From: an uncultured Oscillospiraceae bacterium
Lineage (GTDB): Bacteria > Bacillota > Clostridia > Oscillospirales > Ruminococcaceae
Assembly: GCA_902489475.1 (NCBI GenBank)
Contig: CABUAH010000002.1
Coordinates: forward strand, 1 to 64,000
Reading direction: 5' to 3'
DNA: 64,000 bases
Below the pieces are notes generated by a model. It made no database searches, had not been told where the DNA came from, and worked only from the letters and a program-made list of their open reading frames with translations. The translations under genes and the position numbers were made by a program. This document shows, piece after piece, positions 45,062 through 55,112 of the stretch (its first letter is position 1; each line of letters begins with the position of its first letter).

Positions 45062-45151
45062 CTTTTAAACGCAATAAAACCGACAAATTAAACGCATAAC
45101 CGTTAGCTTACGACACTAATACGCTTTATTCAGAAAATTATTATAAAGCAA

Positions 45152-45190
45152 ACTCCCTACAGAAAAAAATCTGCAGGGAGTCTGTTTTTT
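45152..45190 (+). terminator. Hairpin with + strand T-run, no matching gene
   Basis: ACTCCCTACAGA (45152-45163), AAAAAA loop, TCTGCAGGGAGT (45170-45181), then CTGTTTTTTA. It sits in the gene-free stretch 44988-45395 that also holds the palindrome ACTTTAATTAAAGT near 45231. Nothing coding was seen upstream of it on the + strand. Confidence 0.6.
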
Positions 45191-45395
45191 ATCTTAAAAT
45201 AAAAATTGAAAGGAGTGGTAAATATATTATCACTTTAATTAAAGTATAACATATTAAAATGCAAATTGCAAGTATTTTTATGAACTTATTTGCGATTGCT
45301 GTTGTTAAGCACATTTTATTGCAAACTGAACGTGTTTTTGATTGTTTATTTTTTCCAAATTTATTGCATAATTATAGTAAGGAAGTGTATGACAA

Positions 45396-45584
45396 ATGTT
45401 GAAAGTACAAGGAAAACCCGAATCTGCCAGCAAAACATTCAGGCTGCCGATAGATATGATTGAAAAACTCGATAAGATAGCGTATAAAAACAATATTTCA
45501 TTAAATCAGCTTGTAATACAATGTTTAGATTACGCATTAAAAGATATTGATACCGGCGAAGAGGAAAAGCCTGATAACGATTAA
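45396..45584 (+). CDS. Small ribbon-helix-helix (Arc/CopG-like) protein
   Basis: 62 residues. The segment SKTFRLPIDMIEKLDKIAYKNNISLNQLVIQCLDYAL is a typical ribbon-helix-helix: a beta strand (KTFRLP) and two helices; such dimers bind DNA, often as antitoxins or plasmid/phage regulators. An acidic tail (EEEKPDND) follows. The start is preceded by AAGGAAG. No toxin partner is adjacent on the same strand; the next feature is the structured repeat. Confidence 0.75.
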   Translation: MLKVQGKPESASKTFRLPIDMIEKLDKIAYKNNISLNQLVIQCLDYALKDIDTGEEEKPDND

Positions 45585-45639
45585 ACACATAAGCACAAAG
45601 ACACTGAGAATTTTTAAGTTCCCTGTGTCTTAATTTTTT

Positions 45640-45705
45640 ATTAATTACGCATTCCGAATTAAGCATTGTCCATTTATCCATTGCCAATTGAAATTACGAA
45701 TTAAA
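45640..45705. repeat. AT-rich spacer repeat D (first 46 kb cluster)
   Basis: Iterated words such as AATTACGCATTCCGAATTAA, CATTGTCCATTTATCCATTG and AATTACGAATTAAA. The same words occur at 6570-6615, 6985-7020, 7360-7380, 45985-46050 and 46383-46456, always bordering repeat family A or the toxin-antitoxin locus. Confidence 0.65.
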
Positions 45706-45712
45706 TAAGCTT

Positions 45713-45968
45713 CATGCAAAGGGACAACCCTATGGAGAAGGGGGAAGAACAACAAAACCCACCAAAAGCGGAGTACTTCCCCCCTTCTCCCTCAGGTTTT
45801 CCCTCTGCACACTCTTTCCTTCACCCTCAGCCCCTATTCCTCCGCTTTTGGAGAAAGATCATAAGAATAATTTTGTGAGAGCCAAATCCTGCACACATTC
45901 GGATTTGGCGTAAACTTTATATTGTATGTGCAAAATAGCTCCTGACGGTAATGTGCCAAAATGCGTTT
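45713..45968 (+). repeat. Structured repeat family A, copy 2
   Basis: Same order of parts as 7080-7330. Outer stem GCAAAGGGACAACC (45716-45729) with GGTTTTCCCTCTGC (45795-45808); inner stem GGAGAAGGGGGAAG (45734-45747) with the complementary run at 45776-45790 (one bulged C); hairpin GCCAAATCC (45880-45888) with GGATTTGGC (45901-45909); end block TAGCTCCTGACGGTAATGTG. Flanked by repeat D on both sides. Confidence 0.75.
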
Positions 45969-45984
45969 TATTATCTCAAGGTTT

Positions 45985-46050
45985 GTTTCGACTTAGTAAT
46001 TACGCATTACGAATTAAATTGTCAATTATCCATTATCAATTGTCAATTAT
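45985..46050. repeat. AT-rich spacer repeat D (second 46 kb cluster)
   Basis: AGTAATTACGCATTACGAAT, then TGTCAATTATCCATTATCAA and TTGTCAATTA. It directly precedes the antitoxin RNA promoter at 46058. Confidence 0.65.
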
Positions 46051-46057
46051 TTTTCCC

Positions 46058-46085
46058 TTGACAAAAGCTAAAGATATGCTATAAT
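46058..46085 (+). promoter_or_regulatory. Promoter of the antitoxin RNA
   Basis: TTGACA (46058-46063), 16-base spacer, TATAAT (46080-46085). Both hexamers are perfect consensus and no ORF follows on the + strand. Confidence 0.82.
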
Positions 46086-46091
46086 ATAAAT

Positions 46092-46186
46092 GAAAAAGGG
46101 AGCCTGCGATAAGCGGTTTCTCCCAGTGTAGATTAAGAAATAACCGTTAACTGTGGAAAAGTTTAGGCGGTTATTTCTTTTGTTTT
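46092..46186 (+). ncRNA. Putative antisense antitoxin RNA of a type I toxin-antitoxin system
   Basis: About 95 nt from the consensus promoter at 46058 to a strong intrinsic terminator: AAGAAATAACCG (46135-46146) pairing with CGGTTATTTCTT (46168-46179), then TTGTTTT. It lacks an ORF and runs convergent to the toxin gene at 46203-46292, so it is complementary to the 3' part of any toxin mRNA reaching 46097, where a - strand hairpin GGGAG.../CTCCC with TTTTT lies. This arrangement matches txpA/RatA and bsrG/SR4-type pairs. Confidence 0.72.
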
Positions 46187-46202
46187 ATAAAAAAGAAATT
46201 CT

Positions 46203-46292
46203 CTAATTTTTGTTACTGAAAATTATGTAACATAGAGAGATAACATTTAAAATTACAATGATAATTGAAAACAATTCGTCATATGTAACCAT
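46203..46292 (-). CDS. Small hydrophobic type I toxin (holin-like), 29 residues
   Basis: Too short for ordinary ORF calling. Sequence starts MVTYDELFSIIIVIL, continues with a hydrophobic stretch and ends FSNKN: a single membrane helix (about 8-25) flanked by a short polar start and a basic tail, like the BsrG/TxpA/holin-like toxins that typically begin M-x-TYE-L. The Shine-Dalgarno GGGAGGTGAT (46306-46297) is nearly perfect. It is sequestered in a hairpin CTCCC-GTAA-GGGAG with a GNRA loop. The 5' UTR segment GCGGTTTCTCCC is exactly complementary to GGGAGAAACCGC in the 3' region of the same mRNA. Confidence 0.75.
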   Translation of the reverse strand: MVTYDELFSIIIVILNVISLCYIIFSNKN

Positions 46293-46352
46293 AGCTATCA
46301 CCTCCCTTACGGGAGAAACCGCCTACCGTTAATGCAGACAACCCTTGCGACT

Positions 46353-46381
46353 ATATTATCACAAGGGTTGTTTTTTGTCAA
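46353..46381 (-). promoter_or_regulatory. Promoter of the toxin mRNA
   Basis: On the - strand TTGACA (46381-46376), 17-base spacer, TAATAT (46358-46353). It would give a 5' UTR of about 55 nt. Confidence 0.8.
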
Positions 46382-46382
46382 A

Positions 46383-47807
<1,425 letters not shown>

Positions 47808-47882
47808 TCAAGCCCTCCAACATTAATTATTTTTTGTAAAAAATGCGATAAAACGTCGTTTCGCAATTCATACAGCGTAAAT

Positions 47883-47911
47883 ATAATACCATAAATCACA
47901 GAATTTGGCAA
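47883..47911 (-). promoter_or_regulatory. Promoter of gdhA
   Basis: On the - strand TTGCCA (47911-47906), 17-base spacer, TATTAT (47888-47883), about 80 bases before the ATG. Confidence 0.65.
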
Positions 47912-48031
47912 GAAATTTTGCAAGATTTTTTTTGAATAATTCATTTTTTACATTTTGTTAATAAAAAATATTATCGAAAAAACTACAAAAACAGGTGTGG
48001 ATACTAGTTTTTGTCTAACGAAAAATATGTC

Positions 48032-48060
48032 TTGACTTAAGTATAAAAATATGATATAGT
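48032..48060 (+). promoter_or_regulatory. Promoter of the ACT-hom-thrB operon
   Basis: TTGACT (48032-48037), 17-base spacer, TATAGT (48055-48060). No leader hairpin or T-box was found in the 40 bases before the first gene. Confidence 0.75.
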
Positions 48061-48101
48061 TGTATTTACCGCAAAAACAGATGTATACAGGAGGTGGACT
48101 T

Positions 48102-48557
48102 ATGAATGATAATCAAAGTAGAAGCGAGAAGCTTGTAGTTGTCAACGCAAAGGTCCTCCCTGACATAATGTTAAAGGTATTGACAGCAAAAAAGATGAAA
48201 GCATGCGGAGATGTCAAAAACTCCTCCGATGCTTGCAGAGCAGTTGGAATATCAAGAAGCGCATACTATAAATATAAGGACTGCGTTTTCGGATATGAAG
48301 AAAAAATGCAAAGCAAAATTTTATCTTTATACCTTGTATTAAAGGATGAAAAAGGTGTATTATCGGGAATAATCTCATCTCTTTATGAGATCGGCGTAAA
48401 TATTCTTACGGTAAACCAAAATATACCTGTTGATTCCGTAGCAAGTGTTACAATATCTGTGAGGATGGAAAAGGCTGACGCCTCGTCGTCTAATATAAAA
48501 GAAATACTGTTAAACACATACGGAGTTGTTGACGTAAAAATAATTTCTGGCGAATAA
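48102..48557 (+). CDS. ACT domain-containing protein (PheB/UPF0735-like)
   Basis: 151 residues. The N-terminal half has a helix-turn-helix-like segment (SSDACRAVGISRSAYYKYKD); the C-terminal half (about 80-151) is an ACT domain (LYLVLKDEKGVLSGIISSLY, GVNILTVNQNIP). Family members often precede homoserine dehydrogenase, as here, and probably sense an aspartate-family amino acid. ATG 48102 follows CAGGAGGTGG; an earlier ATG at 48060 lacks a site. Confidence 0.87.
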   Translation: MNDNQSRSEKLVVVNAKVLPDIMLKVLTAKKMKACGDVKNSSDACRAVGISRSAYYKYKDCVFGYEEKMQSKILSLYLVLKDEKGVLSGIISSLYEIGVNILTVNQNIPVDSVASVTISVRMEKADASSSNIKEILLNTYGVVDVKIISGE

Positions 48558-48604
48558 GCTTTATTGTCTTTGATTGACATAAGTTGAAAGGATGGTACAT
48601 ATTA

Positions 48605-49840
48605 ATGAGCAAATACGCAGTAATAGGATACGGTGTTGTCGGAAGCGGAACGGTAGAGCTTTTTGAAAAGAACCGTGAATCAATAACGAAGAAAATCGGA
48701 AGAGATGTAAAACTCGGATACATTTTGGATTTAAGAGATTTCCCCGACAGCCCATACAAAGATATACACACAAAGGATTTTAACGATATATTAAACGATG
48801 CTGAGGTTGAAGCTGTTGCTGAAGTAATCGGAGGGATCCACCCGGCATACGAATTTACAAAACAGCTTTTAGAAAAAGGAAAAAGCGTTGTAACATCAAA
48901 CAAAGAGCTTGTTGCACAAAAGGGAGCAGAGCTTTTTAAAGTTGCAAAGGAACACAACGCAAGCTATCTTTTTGAAGCGTCTGTCGGGGGAGGAATTCCT
49001 ATCATAAGACCGCTTCACAAATGCCTTGCAGGAAATAAAATTGAGCAAATATCAGGAATTTTGAATGGAACTACAAACTTTATCCTAACAAAAATGATCA
49101 AAGATCAGATGAGCTTTGATAACGCACTAAAGCTCGCTCAGGAGAACGGTTTCGCTGAAGCTGATCCTACGGCTGACGTAGAAGGACACGACGCTTGCAG
49201 GAAAATTTGTATACTTGCTTCTCTTGCTTCGGGAAGCCACATTTATCCAAATGAAGCTTACTGTGAAGGAATCACAAAAATCACTCCTGAGGATGTTGAA
49301 TATGCTCAAAATGCAGGATATAGAATTAAGCTTATCGGCTCGTCAGCTCCGCTTGAAAACGGAAAACTCACAGTTATGGTTTGCCCAAGGCTCATTCCTG
49401 AAAGCAATCTTCTTTCTCATGTTGACGGTGTTTACAACGCAATCTCGGTTACCGGAAACGGTGTAGGTGATGTTGTTTTCTACGGTCAGGGAGCAGGAAA
49501 GCTTCCTACAGCCTCTGCCGTTGTGGGAGATCTCATTGATGCACTTGTTCACAGAGAAAGACCTCTTACAGTCTCATGGGATTTGCCAAGCGAGGAAAAG
49601 CAAACCGTTTCTCACAAGCAGGCTGAAACCGCCGTATACATAAGAGCTAAAATCAATGACGAAAACGTAAAATCAAAAATCTCGTCTGTTTTTGATCAGC
49701 CTATCTTCATAGAACGAAACAACCGTCCTGATGACGAGGTAGCATTTATTACCTCATCAATGAAAGAATTCATAATAGACGAAAAGCTTGAATCGTTATC
49801 AGAAGATATAGAAGTGCTTCACATTATAAGAACTCTTTAA
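48605..49840 (+). CDS. hom: Homoserine dehydrogenase
   Basis: Reduces aspartate semialdehyde to homoserine for threonine and methionine synthesis. NAD(P)-binding GYGVVGSGTVELF at the N terminus, catalytic-domain blocks SGILNGTTNFILT, EADPTADVEGHDACRK and a C-terminal ACT-like domain (VYIRAKINDENVKSKISSVF). ATG 48605 (411 residues) is preferred, with AAAGGA 12 bases upstream; TTG 48584 in frame is an alternative. Likely feedback inhibited by threonine through ACT. Confidence 0.95.
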   Translation: MSKYAVIGYGVVGSGTVELFEKNRESITKKIGRDVKLGYILDLRDFPDSPYKDIHTKDFNDILNDAEVEAVAEVIGGIHPAYEFTKQLLEKGKSVVTSNKELVAQKGAELFKVAKEHNASYLFEASVGGGIPIIRPLHKCLAGNKIEQISGILNGTTNFILTKMIKDQMSFDNALKLAQENGFAEADPTADVEGHDACRKICILASLASGSHIYPNEAYCEGITKITPEDVEYAQNAGYRIKLIGSSAPLENGKLTVMVCPRLIPESNLLSHVDGVYNAISVTGNGVGDVVFYGQGAGKLPTASAVVGDLIDALVHRERPLTVSWDLPSEEKQTVSHKQAETAVYIRAKINDENVKSKISSVFDQPIFIERNNRPDDEVAFITSSMKEFIIDEKLESLSEDIEVLHIIRTL

Positions 49841-49844
49841 AAAC

Positions 49845-49874
49845 AAATCCGCAGTCATTTTTGCCTGCGGATTT
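49845..49874 (+). terminator. Hairpin after hom, weak or partial terminator
   Basis: AAATCCGCAG, ten-base loop, CTGCGGATTT. No T-run follows, so it may stabilise the hom mRNA end or reduce rather than block readthrough into the NUDIX gene. Confidence 0.45.
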
Positions 49875-49913
49875 ACACTTGATAAAACTACCGTTTAAAA
49901 GGGATGTATAGCT

Positions 49914-50324
49914 ATGCAAGGATACAACTGCATTGCAGTTATAAATAAGGATAATGATAAATGGCTTATGTGCCTTAGAAAGAAAAATCCATACAAGGGA
50001 CTTTTAAATCTTGTCGGCGGAAAAATTGAAGACGGCGAAGATTACCTTTCGTCTGCATACAGAGAACTTTTTGAAGAAACAGGCATTTCCGATAAGGACA
50101 TTAATCTTTTGCATATCATGGATTTCAACTATCCTCTTGACGATTGTTTCGTTCAAGTATATGCCGGTAAATTAAAATATGACATACAGGTTTTCGGAGA
50201 TGAAAATGAGCTTAAGTGGATAGATTTAAACGAAAACTTTTTTGATACTAACAAATATGCAGGAGAAGGAAATATCGGTCATATGCTTGAGCATATAAAA
50301 ATTCATCAAAACAAGTTAGGCTAA
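49914..50324 (+). CDS. NUDIX hydrolase
   Basis: 136-residue MutT-like pyrophosphohydrolase. The Nudix box runs from GGKIEDGE to RELFEETGI with all catalytic Gly, Arg and Glu residues in place. Substrate cannot be read from sequence. It lies between hom and thrB, 10 bases before thrB, so co-transcribed, but no metabolic link to threonine synthesis is evident. Confidence 0.92.
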   Translation: MQGYNCIAVINKDNDKWLMCLRKKNPYKGLLNLVGGKIEDGEDYLSSAYRELFEETGISDKDINLLHIMDFNYPLDDCFVQVYAGKLKYDIQVFGDENELKWIDLNENFFDTNKYAGEGNIGHMLEHIKIHQNKLG

Positions 50325-50334
50325 GGAGGGCAAA

Positions 50335-51222
50335 ATGATAAAGCTTAGAATTCCTGCCACGAGTGCAAATCTCGGCGCAGGCTTTGACGCACTTGGACTC
50401 GCTATGACATACTACAATTATGTAAATATAGAAGAAAGCGATACAGTAGACATAACCTCGCTCGATGGGCTTAAAATTCCTACAGACAAATCAAATCTAA
50501 TATATGAATCCGCTTCGCACCTTTATGAGATATGCGGAAAAAAGATGACAGGTCTTAAAATCGAGCAGACAAGCAACATTCCTATGGCAAGAGGGCTCGG
50601 CTCTTCGTCCGCCTGTATCGTTGCAGGGCTTTTAGGTGCAAACACTCTTCTAAACAATCCTCTTTCAGCTGATGAGCTTGTTGACCTTGCTGCACAGATT
50701 GAAGGGCACCCTGACAACACAGCTCCTGCCCTCTTAGGTGGAATCGTAACAGCTGTATTTGACGGAAGAAAAGTTCATTGGGTAAAACAGGAGGTAACAA
50801 CAAAGCTTAAATTTGTTGCGATAATCCCCGATTTTGAGTTAAAAACGGAAAAGGCACGAGCTTGTCTCCCAAAAGAAATTTCGCACAAGGACGCTGTTTA
50901 CAACCTTTCCCGTGCAGCACTTTTCTCAGCTTCACTTCTTACAGGAAAGTTTGAAAACCTTAGGACTGCCTGCCATGATAAACTGCATCAGCCGTACAGA
51001 ATGGAGCTTATCCCTAACTGCCGCAGGGTTTTTGACATAGCCTACAACCATGGTGCTTATGCCGCATATATAAGCGGAGCAGGTCCTACCGTTATGGCGG
51101 TAGTAGATGAGGACAACGAATTCTTTACAGGGAAACTTAAGTTCTCGCTTGAAACTGAAGGATTAAAAGGCTGGGACGTTAAGCTTTTTCATATAGACAA
51201 CGAAGGTACTAAGTTAATTTGA
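50335..51222 (+). CDS. thrB: Homoserine kinase
   Basis: GHMP kinase phosphorylating homoserine. N-terminal RIPATSANLGAGFDALGLA, ATP-binding PMARGLGSSSACIVAGL and the C-terminal SGAGPTVMAV motif are diagnostic. Length 295 is normal. Threonine synthase is not in the window. The operon ends with a strong terminator at 51234. Confidence 0.96.
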   Translation: MIKLRIPATSANLGAGFDALGLAMTYYNYVNIEESDTVDITSLDGLKIPTDKSNLIYESASHLYEICGKKMTGLKIEQTSNIPMARGLGSSSACIVAGLLGANTLLNNPLSADELVDLAAQIEGHPDNTAPALLGGIVTAVFDGRKVHWVKQEVTTKLKFVAIIPDFELKTEKARACLPKEISHKDAVYNLSRAALFSASLLTGKFENLRTACHDKLHQPYRMELIPNCRRVFDIAYNHGAYAAYISGAGPTVMAVVDEDNEFFTGKLKFSLETEGLKGWDVKLFHIDNEGTKLI

Positions 51223-51233
51223 CATTTAACTAT

Positions 51234-51270
51234 AAGAACACCGCAGAATTTACTGCGGTGTTCTTATTTT
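51234..51270 (+). terminator. Terminator of hom-NUDIX-thrB
   Basis: AAGAACACCGCAG, six-base loop, CTGCGGTGTTCTT, then ATTTT: a perfect 13 bp stem. Confidence 0.85.
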
Positions 51271-51451
51271 GCATAAAAAAAGAGCAGACTTTACATCTGC
51301 CCTTTGTATCACACAATTTTAATTTCAACTTATTTTTTCTATACTCTTAATATCACGATAACAATCAATTAAACAAAAACACCCCTTTTTCGACATAAGC
51401 ATCATACTTAAATCGAATATGGGGTGTACAAGTTTATTTAATCTATATACC

Positions 51452-54130
51452 TTAAAGTTTTCTTCCGTAGATAAACTGATAAATCAGCGTCAGTGCAAGC
51501 CATGCAAGATTATACATAATCACCGTAGTTGCAGTAAGGCTTGAGAAAGAACCGAACACTATCATAACAAGCGATATCAATGCTCCAAGCATTGCGCTTG
51601 CAACCTGGATCAAAACTCCTCCGTTGGAAATCTTTTGAAGCTTCTTTGCACCGTTTATAAGCATTGCAAACGAAGGGAAATGTCCTGAACATAGCATCGA
51701 CGCTCTTGCTCTCTCGGTAATTGCAGTTTCCCTCTCGTAATCTTCATGGAATCTAAATGGCAAAAGCTTTATCGCATCAGGCTGAATTTCAAACAAATCC
51801 GCCAAAAATCCCAAAGAGATAAATCCGTCAACCGTTCTTATAACCGTTGCGATTTGATTTTTTTCAAGAATGTTTAACCATTTTTTAACGCTGATGCTCG
51901 GCATTACCTGAATGACGAACAGCGTTGAAACTACTCCGCCAATTGAAAGATAAAGCGGAATATATCCTCTTGTATACTCTTTTTCCTTTGTTTTCGTAGG
52001 AAGTCCCTCAATTGAATGATTCTCCATAAGCTCTCTTGTTCCGAAGAGTACGCGCTTATTCTCTATCCAACCCGAAAGACCTAATCCATCCTCAAAAATG
52101 TAACTTTCAACAGGATACAAAAGCTCTGTCTTTCCCTTTAGCATATTATAAAATGTCGGTTTTAAAACGCTTCCGGCATGGCAGGTGAGTGACGCTGCCA
52201 TGAGAATACACTCCTCTATAGAAGTTGCACTCATAGATTTCAAGTTTACAAGGTTTACCATTCCCTCCGGGAAAAGCTGACTTGCATCAACCAAGATAGA
52301 GTTTGTATCAGAAAAATCTTCAACGGCAGAATATCCGAGCATCACAGCAGACGACTGCAAAAACTTTTTAGAAGCTCTCGAAAGCGGAAGATTTACAATA
52401 AGCATAAGTGCAAAGGAAGAAATCATTGACACCGTTCCGGAAAAGGTTATAACAGCAGCTAAAATTCTTCCCGAAAAACCGACTGCGTTGCGATCGCATA
52501 CAATTGCCAAAAGCCCTACTATAAGAGATGCTATCAAAATAAGCGGTGCGTATGTACGGCAAAATCTGTCGGCAGCATCCGTAGAATACGAATTTTTAAG
52601 GAAGTTTTCATTAAACTCCGTCTTTTTTATTGCCGCAAGCTCAGGGAAATCATTTACCGTTCCTTTTGTAAACTTAACCGCAACATCCTCATTAGTTACG
52701 CTTGTTATAGCATATTTATCAAATTCACCGGCAACGTATCTAAAGTTTCTAAGCGTTCTGTTTACAATAAGAAGCTTTCCGAGTGTATTAAATAAAAGTC
52801 CCAAAATAGCAACAGACATATAAAGGTTGTATGCTCTTGTCTGCATAATAGACGAATCAAACAGTAGGATTAAGGATACGGCGGTTGCCGAAACAATTGA
52901 GATTGCCGCTATGCTGTCGCAGTCCGCCTGACGTTTAATAAGCTTTTTAAAGCCTGCGGTTATTACTGTATAAGAAACGAATGACGAAATAAGTCCGAAA
53001 ATCAAATTTATGAATACAAATGACGAATCACTTGTTCTCTTAAAGATTTCTAAAATAGGCCAGCCCAAATCATTTGCAAATGCAATATACGCAGAGAAAA
53101 CTGTTGTAAACAACAAAACGCAAAGACGAATTGTCAGATTGTTTTTTAATCCTATAATATCAGATAAAACCTTAGGCGCTTGTTTGTAATCGTCAAAATC
53201 ACCTATGGTTTTTTCTATTTCCTTTTCTTCCTCCTCGTCATCTCTCTCATCAGTTCTTAAAACAAAATTTTTAATTTTATTTTTCCTGTTCTCAGATAAT
53301 ATCTGCATCTTTATAGTGTCAGTTGCATCATTCGGAATTTCCACAGAATCATCTTTTATAGCGTCAAACTGCTCAGTTTTCGGGATTATTTTTCCTTTAA
53401 GATTTAAGTCTACATCCTTTAGCTTAAGTCTTTTCACCGGAACTACCGGTACGTCTTTTTTAACAGGCTTTCTCTCACGCTTTAATTTCATAAGACCTTC
53501 AATAATCGCAGTATTACCCGATGTTTTTCTAAGCCTGAAACGGCTGTTAAGTCCAGCGTCAAAGCCCTCCTGCTCAAGTCTTTGCTCTTCCTCACGCTCA
53601 AGCGCTCTTTTTGAAGCTTTCTTTTCGTGTGAATCTTCGTTCTCAGCGCCTTGCGTCGAAAAGCCGTTTTTGTAATTTGTATCAGCAACAGGTGTAGGAA
53701 TATCAGAGTCAAACCGAATATTTATTCCGTCGTTTTGCTCCTCAACAACAGCGTCATCAGCAACTTCAACTCCGTCAACGGCGGACTCTACCAAAACGTC
53801 AACGTCAACGCTTTCAATATCCCCCTGCCTTATAACCTTAGGCTGTTCTCCATAGTCTTTGACGTCCTGAGAAGCAGATACTTCCAAATCATCCAAAGGC
53901 GCAGCATTATCGCTTTCGCCGGCTTCAGCCTGTGTTGAAACCTCGTCAGCCGACGAATTATCATAAGCCTCAGCTATCTGTGAAGCGATCTCATGCGACT
54001 TTTTCTTAGCTACAGTTTCTTCCAAAAGCTTCTCAACATCAAAATCACTTTTTTCACGAGCATTTTTGGCTTTTGAAGAATACTCTTCAAGAATATCGTC
54101 AAGTGAAAACTTATCCGCCAATTTACACAC
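51452..54130 (-). CDS. Degenerate P-type ATPase-like membrane protein with disordered N-terminal region
   Basis: 892 residues. Residues 1-330 are highly charged and probably disordered. From about 333 the pattern of helices and soluble domains follows P1-type ATPases: an actuator-like segment (480-500), helices (528-580), then LPLSRASKKFLQSSAVMLGY leading to ILVDASQLFPEG (612-623), exactly where VFDKTGTLTEG belongs. The N-domain motif is recognisable (EDGLGLSGWIENKRVLFG, 680-697), and VIRTVDG (763-769) replaces vmLTGDn. The phosphorylated Asp context, TGD and GDGxND are lost, so catalysis is unlikely; a pseudoenzyme role in the membrane is inferred. It is followed by no transport partner. Confidence 0.7.
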   Translation of the reverse strand: MCKLADKFSLDDILEEYSSKAKNAREKSDFDVEKLLEETVAKKKSHEIASQIAEAYDNSSADEVSTQAEAGESDNAAPLDDLEVSASQDVKDYGEQPKVIRQGDIESVDVDVLVESAVDGVEVADDAVVEEQNDGINIRFDSDIPTPVADTNYKNGFSTQGAENEDSHEKKASKRALEREEEQRLEQEGFDAGLNSRFRLRKTSGNTAIIEGLMKLKRERKPVKKDVPVVPVKRLKLKDVDLNLKGKIIPKTEQFDAIKDDSVEIPNDATDTIKMQILSENRKNKIKNFVLRTDERDDEEEEKEIEKTIGDFDDYKQAPKVLSDIIGLKNNLTIRLCVLLFTTVFSAYIAFANDLGWPILEIFKRTSDSSFVFINLIFGLISSFVSYTVITAGFKKLIKRQADCDSIAAISIVSATAVSLILLFDSSIMQTRAYNLYMSVAILGLLFNTLGKLLIVNRTLRNFRYVAGEFDKYAITSVTNEDVAVKFTKGTVNDFPELAAIKKTEFNENFLKNSYSTDAADRFCRTYAPLILIASLIVGLLAIVCDRNAVGFSGRILAAVITFSGTVSMISSFALMLIVNLPLSRASKKFLQSSAVMLGYSAVEDFSDTNSILVDASQLFPEGMVNLVNLKSMSATSIEECILMAASLTCHAGSVLKPTFYNMLKGKTELLYPVESYIFEDGLGLSGWIENKRVLFGTRELMENHSIEGLPTKTKEKEYTRGYIPLYLSIGGVVSTLFVIQVMPSISVKKWLNILEKNQIATVIRTVDGFISLGFLADLFEIQPDAIKLLPFRFHEDYERETAITERARASMLCSGHFPSFAMLINGAKKLQKISNGGVLIQVASAMLGALISLVMIVFGSFSSLTATTVIMYNLAWLALTLIYQFIYGRKL

Positions 54131-54166
54131 TCCTTACCCAAAAACATATACATGTATATCTATTAA

Positions 54167-54943
54167 TCAATCTGACCTTCTTTGTCTTACAGCTTCATAC
54201 ATAAAAACTCCCGCCGCAACAGAAGCATTAAGTGAATTTACCTTACCGTACATGGGCAGCTTAAGTAAAAAATCACATTTTTCTCTGATAAGCCTTCCCA
54301 TGCCAAATCCCTCGGAGCCTATTACAAGAGCAATCGCTCCCTTTAGAGAAACGCTTGTATAATCATCGCCCGAAGCATCGGTACCGTAAATCCAAACACC
54401 GTTTTTCTTAAGTTCATCAATAGCAGCTGAAAGATTTGGAACCCTCGATACCAAAACATGCGATACCGCCCCGGCGGATGTCTTATATACAGTAGATGAA
54501 AGCGAAGCGCTTCGCCTTTTAGGAATGATAATTCCGTGTGCGCCAACCGCCTCCGCCGTTCGTATTATTGCTCCCAAATTATGCGGATCTTCAATTTCAT
54601 CACAGATAATTATAAATGGATCTTCGCCCTTATTTCTCGCATTATCCAAAATATCCGAAACTAAACAGTATTCAGAACAGCCTAAAACAGCGATAACCCC
54701 TTGGTGTGAAGCACCACCCGACATTTTGTCAAGCTTTTTATCATCCACCCGTTTAATAACTATTCCGCTTTTTTTACAAAGATTAACTATAACGCTTATT
54801 GATCCCTTTGCATTTGCATTTATATATACACTGTCAATTGTTTTATTTGCTTTTATAGCTTCGGTTACGGGATTTCTTCCGACAATAATTCCACCGGACT
54901 CCGCCGCACTTGCATTTTGTTTATCATTGGAGTTATTACCCAT
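54167..54943 (-). CDS. rlmB: 23S rRNA 2'-O-ribose methyltransferase RlmB/TrmH family
   Basis: SPOUT-class enzyme expected to methylate G2251 of 23S rRNA. N-terminal substrate-binding domain (IIVGRNPVTEAIKANKTIDS) and the knotted AdoMet domain with DEIEDPHNLGAIIRTAEA, LVIGSEGFGMG and LPMYGKVNSLNASVAAGV. Length 258 is typical. The neighbour at 51452 starts 37 bases downstream. Leader described at 54975-55035. Confidence 0.93.
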   Translation of the reverse strand: MGNNSNDKQNASAAESGGIIVGRNPVTEAIKANKTIDSVYINANAKGSISVIVNLCKKSGIVIKRVDDKKLDKMSGGASHQGVIAVLGCSEYCLVSDILDNARNKGEDPFIIICDEIEDPHNLGAIIRTAEAVGAHGIIIPKRRSASLSSTVYKTSAGAVSHVLVSRVPNLSAAIDELKKNGVWIYGTDASGDDYTSVSLKGAIALVIGSEGFGMGRLIREKCDFLLKLPMYGKVNSLNASVAAGVFMYEAVRQRRSD

Positions 54944-55083
54944 TGCAAAGCTCCTTTTAAATAACTGTAATTTTGCCTATCAGCCGCACTGTAAAACCGC
55001 CTGCACCGCTGTAAATATCACCGCAAGGTGTTTACCTATTTCGCTTTTCGACATAAAAATTACTTTTTTACAAATTATTTTAC

Positions 55084-55112
55084 ATTATACCACATATTTT
55101 CAAAAATTACAA
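55084..55112 (-). promoter_or_regulatory. Promoter of rlmB
   Basis: On the - strand TTGTAA (55112-55107), 17-base spacer, TATAAT (55089-55084). The ~130-base leader carries a GTAAA-CACC/GGTG-TTTAC type hairpin (55035-55011) and two imperfect copies of a GCGGT...TTTACAG unit. Confidence 0.7.

Noticed and set aside
45305..45687. Two - strand frames opposite the RHH gene (45305-45493, 45439-45687)
   Set aside because: Neither has a ribosome binding site and neither resembles a toxin; the RHH sequence on the + strand is clear.
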